The position numbers and the translations under genes were made by a program. A model generated the notes under the pieces. That model was not told where the DNA came from, did not search any database, and was given only the letters and a program-made list of their open reading frames with translations. From positions 1 to 8,116 of the forward strand of contig DALTVX010000039.1 of the NCBI GenBank assembly GCA_029987395.1: a DNA stretch of 8,116 nt. Reading direction: 5' to 3'. Origin of the DNA: Methanocorpusculum sp. GTDB lineage: Archaea > Halobacteriota > Methanomicrobia > Methanomicrobiales > Methanocorpusculaceae. Below are positions 1-6,052 of this stretch, in pieces; positions within the stretch are counted from its first letter, which is position 1, and each line of letters starts with the position of its first letter.

Positions 1-2219
1 AAGACGAAATTCCTGCCACGGCAGTAACGCTGATCCCACCAACTGAAGTCTCCCCCATGTTTACCGACGAAGACGAAGAATGTCTCGTCTCCCTCATCAA
101 CTTCCCCATCACTCTTGGGGACATCGTCCCGGTAAAAACCTCTCATCCCGCACCTCCCATCGAGTTCAAGATATTCAAGATCGAGCCGGAAAACGCCTGC
201 ATCCTTACCAAAGACACCGACATCCTCTTTGATGAGGATGAAGAATTTGTCTGCACTCAGACAATAACCTACGAAGACATCGGCGGGCTCAAAGGCGAAC
301 TACGGCGCATTCGTGAAATGATCGAACTCCCGCTTCGCCACCCCGAACTTTTCGAGACGCTCGGGATCGAGCCGCCAAAAGGTGTTCTTCTCTATGGTCC
401 CCCCGGCACAGGAAAAACCCTCATAGCAAAAGCCGTGGCAAATGAAAGCGGCGCACACTTCATCTCCATAGCAGGGCCTGAGATCATCTCCAAATACTAC
501 GGTGAGTCCGAGCAGAAACTCCGTGAGATCTTTGAAGAGGCAGAGGAAAACGCCCCGTCCATCATCTTCATCGACGAACTCGACTCCATCGCACCAAAAC
601 GTGAAGACGTCAACGGTGAGGTCGAACGGCGTGTTGTCGCTCAGCTTCTTACAATTCTTGACGGCATCACCGAACGAGGCCAGGTCATCGTCATTGGTGC
701 GACCAACCGTCCGGATTCCATCGACCCAGCTCTTAGGAGACCGGGCAGATTCGATCGCGAGATCGAGATCGGTGTCCCAAGTGACGCTGACCGGTTAGAG
801 ATCCTGCAGATCCACACCAAAAACATGCCGTTCGAAGGCATGGCCAGATTAAAATCCCTCCGCAAAAGCAAGCCGAGCGAGAAGGTTCTCGAACGCGAAA
901 TGGCAATGTACGAACTGTCCCGTGACAAGATCCTGTCAAGTCTTTCCTCACTCTCCAAGGGATTTGTTGGCGCCGATCTCGCGGCACTTGCTCGTGAAGC
1001 CGCGATCCGTGCACTTCGTCGTCAGATCGATGTCATGAACCTTGACTCAGAAACGATCTCGGACGACATCTTAGCAAAACTCGAGGTCACCGCCGCCGAT
1101 TTCGTCTCCGCATCCAGAGATGTATCCCCTTCAGCCATGCGAGAAATCGCTCTGGAAACCGCTGACATCTCCTGGTCCGACATTGGAGGATGCAGCGAAG
1201 CCATCCGGGATGTGCGGGAATCGGTCGAGTATCCGCTCACCAAAAAAGAGTCCTTCGAACAGCTCGGGATCAAACCGCCCAAAGGAGTTCTCCTCTACGG
1301 TCCACCCGGCACAGGAAAAACCCTCATAGCAAAAGCCGTGGCACATGAAAGCGGTGCGAACTTCATCGCGATCAAAGGCCCGGAGCTTTTATCCAAATGG
1401 GTCGGCGAATCGGAAAAGGCAGTTCGCGACATCTTTAAAAAAGCCCGTCAGGTCGCCCCCGCGATAATTTTCTTTGATGAACTCGACTCCCTCACTCCCG
1501 CAAGGGGATCTGGCGAAGGCACCCGTACCAATGAAAACGTGCTCAATCAGATCCTCACCGAGATGGACGGCATCGAGGAACTCAACGACGTTGTGATCCT
1601 TGCCGCATCCAACAGGCCCGATATCATCGACCCGGCTCTTCTTCGTAGCGGCCGTTTCGATCGTCTCGTCTACATCTCTGAGCCGCAGGAGGCAGACCGG
1701 GCAGATATCCTTACCGTTCACATGCAAAATATGCCAATCGTCGGTTCCGTGTTTGATGACACGGTGACGGAACTTTCCGGCATCACGGACTCCTCACTCG
1801 AGACCTTGTGTAAACGTTTCGCAGGAAAACCTGTGACCTACAAACAGCTGATCACCTCGTCGAAAAAATACGAAAGAACTCCCTCTCTTTCGTTTACCGA
1901 AGAAAGAAAGCGTATCTCCTCCGCATTTAGAAAGCACAGGGTCATGCTCAAAGATCCAATTAAAACAGACCTCATCAACAGTCTTGCAGCGGACACATCC
2001 GGATATGTCGGCTCGGATCTGGACGGTATGTGCCGCGAGGCAGCGATGCAGGCACTTCGGCGAGGCGCGATGATCGTCTCTGCTGATGATTTTGCCGAGG
2101 CAAGGAAACGGGTCCACCCTACCATGAACGAAAAGGTTCGTGAATATTATCAGAACATCTCGCAGAAGTTCAAAGGCGGACTGCCAAAGGAAGCACAGAA
2201 TCTGATCGAGTACCAGTAA
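1..2219 (+). CDS. cdc48: Cdc48/VAT-type AAA+ unfoldase, two AAA domains (5' end outside window)
   Basis: Hexameric cytosolic ATPase that threads and unfolds proteins, commonly feeding the archaeal 20S proteasome; homologous to Thermoplasma VAT and eukaryotic p97/Cdc48. Numbering here starts at the Met at position 57. That Met is probably not the true start: the frame is open back to position 3 and reads like the second half of the VAT N-domain (AVTLIPP), so roughly 80-90 residues are missing upstream. D1 has Walker A GPPGTGKT (114-121), pore loop KYYG (146-149), Walker B IIFIDE (169-174), sensor GATN and arginine fingers in GRFDRE (230-235). D2 has GPPGTGKT (415-422), pore loop KWVG (447-450), IIFFDE (470-475) and GRFDRL. 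Both nucleotide sites look intact. Both lids carry insertions (about 261-300 and 569-645) that I do not expect in standard VAT. The C-terminus ends EYQ, a near match to the proteasome-docking HbYX motif. The gene converges on pelota with a 1-bp gap. Confidence 0.96.
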   Translation, partial: DEIPATAVTLIPPTEVSPMFTDEDEECLVSLINFPITLGDIVPVKTSHPAPPIEFKIFKIEPENACILTKDTDILFDEDEEFVCTQTITYEDIGGLKGELRRIREMIELPLRHPELFETLGIEPPKGVLLYGPPGTGKTLIAKAVANESGAHFISIAGPEIISKYYGESEQKLREIFEEAEENAPSIIFIDELDSIAPKREDVNGEVERRVVAQLLTILDGITERGQVIVIGATNRPDSIDPALRRPGRFDREIEIGVPSDADRLEILQIHTKNMPFEGMARLKSLRKSKPSEKVLEREMAMYELSRDKILSSLSSLSKGFVGADLAALAREAAIRALRRQIDVMNLDSETISDDILAKLEVTAADFVSASRDVSPSAMREIALETADISWSDIGGCSEAIRDVRESVEYPLTKKESFEQLGIKPPKGVLLYGPPGTGKTLIAKAVAHESGANFIAIKGPELLSKWVGESEKAVRDIFKKARQVAPAIIFFDELDSLTPARGSGEGTRTNENVLNQILTEMDGIEELNDVVILAASNRPDIIDPALLRSGRFDRLVYISEPQEADRADILTVHMQNMPIVGSVFDDTVTELSGITDSSLETLCKRFAGKPVTYKQLITSSKKYERTPSLSFTEERKRISSAFRKHRVMLKDPIKTDLINSLAADTSGYVGSDLDGMCREAAMQALRRGAMIVSADDFAEARKRVHPTMNEKVREYYQNISQKFKGGLPKEAQNLIEYQ

Positions 2220-2220
2220 C

Positions 2221-3249
2221 TCAGATCTTATATCGTAACAAAGCCGCGACCCCGCCAAGACCTACAAGGCGGGTGCCCGGTTCGAACTCAGTAGAAAGAA
2301 CGATGGTGTTTGCACTGCGTCTTTCTGCTTCCTCGATCATTTTTCCGATCGCGTGATCTCGAACAAACGAGTCGGCAACAAGCATCGTTTCAACAGCCCC
2401 GTAATCGATCGCCTGCCGCACCTCGGCTTTTCCATAAGCAACTGCTGCGTTTTTGCCTATCCGGAGGAACACCTCGTCCATGAACGAGACCTCTTTTGCA
2501 AGCTGCAGATCCTCTGCGACCCTTGAAAGAACGCCGTTTCCGATCGCCTCCTGGATCGCTCCGTATCCGCATCGTCTGGTATCGGCAAGCAGCATTTTTC
2601 CGGCGATGTCCGGTGCTTTGTTTTTTGCAAACTGCAGAAAATCCTCTTTGACAAACCCCGGTCCGGCAACCACGATGGACCCGGTGACCTTTTCGAGAAG
2701 CGAAAGGAGTTCGACGAAGAGTGCCTGCCTTGTGTCCAGCTCGGCAGATTTTCCGCTCCCGACCGTGAGGGTGGTTATCCTCTCGGGTCCGTACTGCCGG
2801 ACCCGATAAAGTTCAGCCTCCCCGTCTTCGATGGCAACGATATGGACGACGCCGTGCACCGAGGAGGAGACTGCCCGTTCCAGGCGTGCAAGATCGACCG
2901 ATCTCCACTGCCGGATCACACTTATCTCATACCCTGCCTCGATATTGAGCGCATGGTGCTGACCCATATCGGGTCCATAGGTGATGATCCCAAAGACCCG
3001 AAGCCTCGCCGACTCAGGAATGAACTCCACCTTTTCACATTTTACCCCGATCTTCACCGGGCGTTTTTCCAGTTTTTCCGAACGTAATTTGTCGGTTGGT
3101 CCGTCCACTGTACGAAGTGTCACCGCATACACGGTGTTTCCCGGACTGATAAGATGCGAAAGATGCCAGAGATCGTCGATCGATTCAGGGATGAGTTTAT
3201 ACTCGCCGAACCCGTCGTATTTCAGCGGTTCAGGCATCACCGCTTTCAT
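2221..3249 (-). CDS. pelA: Archaeal pelota (Dom34 homologue), ribosome rescue factor
   Basis: Cytosolic eRF1-like factor that binds the A site of stalled ribosomes, delivered in archaea by aEF1A, and recruits ABCE1 to split the subunits without hydrolysing peptidyl-tRNA. At 342 residues it has normal archaeal length. Three domains are visible: an Sm-like N domain (about 1-125) with the family motif KLIPES.DDLWHL (18-30) and the mRNA-channel loop around 46-66; a central domain (about 126-248) lacking the GGQ of release factors; and an eL30-like C domain ending in the characteristic GLGGVAALLRY (330-340). The start at 3249 is preferred because it overlaps the rqcH stop as ATGA and has a purine tract AAAGGAA ten bases upstream; Met5 is an alternative with a poorer site. 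It is the second gene of the rqcH-pelA pair and probably has no promoter of its own. The family assignment is very secure. Confidence 0.97.
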   Translation of the reverse strand: MKAVMPEPLKYDGFGEYKLIPESIDDLWHLSHLISPGNTVYAVTLRTVDGPTDKLRSEKLEKRPVKIGVKCEKVEFIPESARLRVFGIITYGPDMGQHHALNIEAGYEISVIRQWRSVDLARLERAVSSSVHGVVHIVAIEDGEAELYRVRQYGPERITTLTVGSGKSAELDTRQALFVELLSLLEKVTGSIVVAGPGFVKEDFLQFAKNKAPDIAGKMLLADTRRCGYGAIQEAIGNGVLSRVAEDLQLAKEVSFMDEVFLRIGKNAAVAYGKAEVRQAIDYGAVETMLVADSFVRDHAIGKMIEEAERRSANTIVLSTEFEPGTRLVGLGGVAALLRYKI

Positions 3250-5174
3250 ACGCGGCCCGTTCCTTTGCCCGGGGTCTCCTTTAGATCAGACCCGCCCGGT
3301 GGAACAAAAGCCGCAACCGCCTCGGTATTCATGACCGATTTGAGTGCTTTTTGTTCGCTATCACTCACGCTTTCTTTAAGTTTACGAAGGACCTTCTTTG
3401 CGACGTCGTTTCCTTCAAACGTTCCCGGCACCAGACGGATCGAGTTTGATGTCAGCGGTTCGATCGCAGAAGGCGGGCCTCCGATTACGGATAGGACAGG
3501 CTCGGTCCGGATCCCGATCGTTATCTCGAGGGGCACATCTTTGTAGATCTTTCGTTCACCTCTGATGATGAACGAACCATGGGCGACGTACTCTCCCGTC
3601 TCGGGGGTCTTGCTCACCTGACTTGGAGAGGCGCAGATCACATCGGTCGATGCTCCTCCGCCTGACCATGCACGCGAGTATGAGGCGGCAAACTGGACCG
3701 CCTGATCCATACGCTCGGTCACGCCTTTCACGATGACAACCGATGCGCCAAACACATCTGCGTGGAGGAAAATATCTTTCCCTTCCATGTATTTTTTGAT
3801 CAGCTCCTCGTTTTGGTCCGCGTTTCGTCCGCCGATCACAAGCACGCCGTCGGATGTTTCCATCCACCGGAAACGGTGATACCATTTCGGTTTTATTCTT
3901 CCCGGTCCCGCCGCCTTTCTCTTTTCAGGATGAACTATCCCGGCCTCCATTGCCCGAATTGCCCCTGCCTTCTTCGCACGGAACTTCTTCACAACGGCAA
4001 AATACCTGCCGACATTTGCTTCAAGACTGTCATGCACAAAGATGGTGACGTTGTGCTTTTCCTGAAGGTCCACCACCACGGAGGCATCCTTTGGCTCAAC
4101 AGAGATGATCCGTTTTGCTGCCGGCATGTCGCTTTGTTTGATAACGATCGCGATCTCCTGCCAGGAAAGTTTCTGGCACGCAGCCGAAAGCACATCGATC
4201 GTCTCCTGGACCTCGCCGTAATGCGAGTAGATGATCTCTGACATTTCCGTTGCCTCGGCAATCTTTTTGTCAAAGGTGATGAGTGCGGCCTCCTGCTGTT
4301 TTCGGATCCGCTCCTCTTTGGAGAGTTTGATCTTCTGCTCAACGACTACTTCGCTGACAACCTTTGGATAGTATGCCTCGAGCGCTTTGGAAAAAGTTTC
4401 AAAATGCTCCTTTGGTTCTCTTTCTTCTGAGGGGAAGGGGAATGCGCCTTTTGCATCGATGACCGGATCTTGTCCATCGGTCAGCCTGGCGATCCATGCA
4501 CGCATGGCGTCATAGACCGGACGGATCTGTGCGTCGGTCGCGAATTTACAGGGCATCGATTTTGATACACCGGAGAGCCGACAGACGTCTTCTGCGTGGA
4601 TACCGCCAAGCTGCATCTTTGTTGCAAGAGCACGGACGATATCCGCCTCATCTGCCGCGATCTTTTCCTTGAACTCCTCGAATGTCAGCTTTTCCGGGCT
4701 GACGGCCTCCATTGAGTATTCTGCGCCGCCGATGATCTCTCGGTCCCGGAACCTTCTCTGGGAAAGAGCATTGACGATCGTATATTTTTCATCCGTGAGG
4801 ATGAGGTTTCCCTCGTCAAAGAGTTCGATGATCAGTTTGTATTCGGTTGGTCCTTTTCCAACCGTGATGATCAGAACACGTTCGATAGCCTTCTGCTCGA
4901 TCGAAAGCACCTTTCCTCCTTCGATATATTTTCGAAGGTACATCGAAAATCCGGACGGGTTTTTTGGTGCCGGAGGGAGTTCAGATACCAGATGTGCCCG
5001 AACACCTCGGACAACGTACAGTAAATGACGTGCCTTATTCTCCCCATTCAATCGAAAACCAAATGTGGTGTTGTCGTACTGATATATTTTCCCGATCCAG
5101 AGAGGTAAAAGCGCGGCAAGCTCCGCTGTCATTGCTTTTACGTCTGCCCCACTCATCCCTTGTATTGTCGCCAT
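3246..5174 (-). CDS. rqcH: RqcH/NEMF/Rqc2-type NFACT protein, ribosome-associated quality control
   Basis: Binds large ribosomal subunits obstructed by peptidyl-tRNA; characterised homologues (bacterial RqcH, yeast Rqc2) recruit tRNA and elongate the stuck chain with a C-terminal tail. Older annotations call the family fibronectin-binding, which is misleading here. The 642 residues show NFACT-N (about 7-200, with GKIYQ near 28 and the tRNA-site region KAIERV at 95-100), a helix-hairpin-helix-like stretch (about 175-235, including GIHAEDVCRLSG), a charged coiled coil (about 280-335), a basic linker, and NFACT-R (about 431-545) with the hallmark WYHRFRWMETSDG, GGRNADQNE and IFLHAD. It ends with a short PPGG-containing tail. 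The Asp-Arg pair of bacterial and yeast members is Glu98-Arg99 here. The start at 5174 has no Shine-Dalgarno but lies about 35 bases from a TATA-like box, suggesting a near-leaderless message; Met7 is an alternative start. It is first gene of a pair with pelota. Confidence 0.95.
   Translation of the reverse strand: MATIQGMSGADVKAMTAELAALLPLWIGKIYQYDNTTFGFRLNGENKARHLLYVVRGVRAHLVSELPPAPKNPSGFSMYLRKYIEGGKVLSIEQKAIERVLIITVGKGPTEYKLIIELFDEGNLILTDEKYTIVNALSQRRFRDREIIGGAEYSMEAVSPEKLTFEEFKEKIAADEADIVRALATKMQLGGIHAEDVCRLSGVSKSMPCKFATDAQIRPVYDAMRAWIARLTDGQDPVIDAKGAFPFPSEEREPKEHFETFSKALEAYYPKVVSEVVVEQKIKLSKEERIRKQQEAALITFDKKIAEATEMSEIIYSHYGEVQETIDVLSAACQKLSWQEIAIVIKQSDMPAAKRIISVEPKDASVVVDLQEKHNVTIFVHDSLEANVGRYFAVVKKFRAKKAGAIRAMEAGIVHPEKRKAAGPGRIKPKWYHRFRWMETSDGVLVIGGRNADQNEELIKKYMEGKDIFLHADVFGASVVIVKGVTERMDQAVQFAASYSRAWSGGGASTDVICASPSQVSKTPETGEYVAHGSFIIRGERKIYKDVPLEITIGIRTEPVLSVIGGPPSAIEPLTSNSIRLVPGTFEGNDVAKKVLRKLKESVSDSEQKALKSVMNTEAVAAFVPPGGSDLKETPGKGTGRV
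3260..3266 (-). promoter_or_regulatory. Ribosome binding site for pelota
   Basis: On the minus strand the tract AAAGGAA ends ten bases before the pelota ATG at 3249, inside the last codons of rqcH. It supports that start over the internal Met five codons in. Because the rqcH stop overlaps the start, re-initiation by terminating ribosomes probably also contributes. Confidence 0.45.
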
Positions 5175-5205
5175 TGTATGTTGCCATATATATGACGTGC
5201 AGAAC

Positions 5206-5211
5206 TATAAA
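5206..5211 (-). promoter_or_regulatory. TATA-like box for the rqcH-pelA operon
   Basis: The minus strand reads TTTATA centred about 34 bases upstream of the rqcH ATG. Archaeal TATA boxes usually lie about 25 bases before the transcription start, which would put that start some 8-10 bases before the ATG. The absence of any Shine-Dalgarno in that short leader fits a near-leaderless transcript. The position is inferred from spacing and composition only. Confidence 0.45.
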
Positions 5212-5292
5212 CCGTCCATGTTTTTTTGCTCAGGGTGATGGATTTTTGAAACTAGGACAACACTAAACCATGCTTCAGGCAAAACCGCGCGA

Positions 5293-5300
5293 CTTTTATT
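5293..5300 (+). promoter_or_regulatory. Candidate TATA-like element for the Fe-S/membrane-abce1 pair
   Basis: The plus strand has CTTTTATTC here after a GC-rich stretch (ACCGCGCG). Initiation about 25 bases further on would give a leader of roughly 55 bases, long enough to include the GGAGA ribosome binding site. The closer ATATATTT at 5343-5350 is an alternative, but it would start transcription after that site. Confidence 0.25.
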
Positions 5301-5365
5301 CTTCATAACATAACAGGTAACATAGATAAGACCTGAGTACCAATATATTTAGATCGAAATATCGT

Positions 5366-5370
5366 GGAGA
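5366..5370 (+). promoter_or_regulatory. Shine-Dalgarno for the Fe-S/membrane protein
   Basis: GGAGA lies seven bases before the ATG at 5378. It is the clearest ribosome binding site in the window and fixes that start, which also places the Fe-S domain N-terminus exactly in register with that of ABCE1. Confidence 0.65.
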
Positions 5371-5377
5371 TATCCAT

Positions 5378-6052
5378 ATGCAGGTAGCCTATATCAAAAA
5401 AGAGAAATGTAACACGACGATGTGCAACCGTTGTGTGAAATTTTGCCCGGCGTCGCGTAAAGACCAACCGGTAATTTTTATCGGACGAAATAAGAAAGCA
5501 ACGGTCGTTCAAGAATTATGTACCGGCTGCGGGAAATGTGTGAAGATCTGCCCTGAGAAGGCAATCGAGATGATCACGATACCAGACCGGGTCCCCGAAA
5601 CCACGATCGAAGAGGACATCGAGGCTCTCCAGACGATCGAGGCAGAGACCGAATCCGTCACAAAACAGACCGCCCCTACAAAACGAAAAGAGACCCCTGA
5701 AGAGAAGATCGTGGGTAAAAAAGCCCGGCATGCTGAGCGTGTTATTCGTACCGCGGTCGCCTGTGGTCTTGGTATGGTCGCGGGAGTTGTCTCCTATTAT
5801 CTGGCAGGCACCCCAAACCCGATCAACACCTCGATGGTCGAGGCAGGAATTGCCGGCGTTCAGGCAAACCCGATCGTTGGTATCCTCGTTCTTCTCGCGG
5901 CGATCGTTCTGCAGAAATCCATCTTCATGGTCATGCGGATCGACGTATCCAAACTTGGTAAGAAGGACTGGTTCTATCAGGGATTTTTGACCTTTGCTAC
6001 CTGGTATATCTCCTGGACACTTATGCTCTCAACATCCCTCCTCTCCGCATAA
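5378..6052 (+). CDS. ABCE1-like di-cluster Fe-S domain fused to an EMC6-like three-helix membrane module
   Basis: Uncharacterised 224-residue membrane protein. Residues 1-70 align without large gaps to the N-terminal Fe-S domain of the adjacent ABCE1: same start pattern (M..A...K..C), then C11-x4-C16-x2-C19-x3-C23-P and C48-x2-C51-x2-C54-x3-C58-P, enough for two [4Fe-4S] clusters. The first motif is one residue shorter than in ABCE1. Residues 70-118 form a Thr/Glu/Lys-rich linker, probably flexible. Residues 119-224 hold three hydrophobic segments (about 124-143, 165-186 and 200-221). Their pattern, a basic helix start, AGIAG-type glycines and a final helix with F..G...F..Y..WTL, resembles EMC6, a small subunit of the ER membrane protein complex, as I recall it. 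No ATPase domain is present, and there is no signal peptide. The next gene, abce1, starts at the base after this stop. The coding call is firm; the EMC6 relation is an eye-based inference; ferredoxin would be an incomplete name. Confidence 0.85.
   Translation: MQVAYIKKEKCNTTMCNRCVKFCPASRKDQPVIFIGRNKKATVVQELCTGCGKCVKICPEKAIEMITIPDRVPETTIEEDIEALQTIEAETESVTKQTAPTKRKETPEEKIVGKKARHAERVIRTAVACGLGMVAGVVSYYLAGTPNPINTSMVEAGIAGVQANPIVGILVLLAAIVLQKSIFMVMRIDVSKLGKKDWFYQGFLTFATWYISWTLMLSTSLLSA

Larger units (their letters stand above)
5175..5377. promoter_or_regulatory. Divergent intergenic promoter region
   Basis: This 203-bp AT-rich gap separates the leftward rqcH-pelA pair from the rightward Fe-S/membrane-ABCE1 pair and must hold promoters for both. 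It contains a TATA-like box toward rqcH (5206-5211), a T-rich candidate toward the right (about 5293-5300, TTTTATTC), repeated ATAACA/GTAACATA words at about 5306-5324, and a short inverted repeat ATATTT-6-AAATAT (5345-5362) just before the rightward ribosome binding site. I see no gene or convincing RNA in it. Confidence 0.6.

Noticed and set aside
57..59. ATG at 57 as the true start of Cdc48
   Set aside because: The frame stays open to position 3 and the upstream codons read as VAT N-domain sequence, while a start at 57 would delete most of that domain and has no ribosome binding site (CCCCC precedes it).
1794..2258. 154-codon open frame antisense to the 3' end of cdc48
   Set aside because: It overlaps a well-conserved coding region and the pelota end, has no family features and no plausible start context.
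3762..4241. 159-codon open frame antisense to rqcH
   Set aside because: It lies wholly within rqcH on the other strand, is cysteine- and histidine-rich in an uncharacteristic way, and shows no recognisable domain; it is a frame shadow.
3246..5174. Fibronectin-binding adhesin
   Set aside because: There is no signal peptide or surface anchor; the domain order NFACT-N, coiled coil, NFACT-R and the pelota neighbour point to ribosome quality control.
5235..5340. C/D box small RNA in the divergent gap (GTGATGG and a later CTGA)
   Set aside because: The C box deviates at the last base, the CTGA is about 95 bases away, and no C'/D' pair is evident.
5303..5512. 69-codon minus-strand open frame across the promoter region and Fe-S gene start
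   Set aside because: It runs antisense through the conserved cysteine codons of the Fe-S domain and has no recognisable features.
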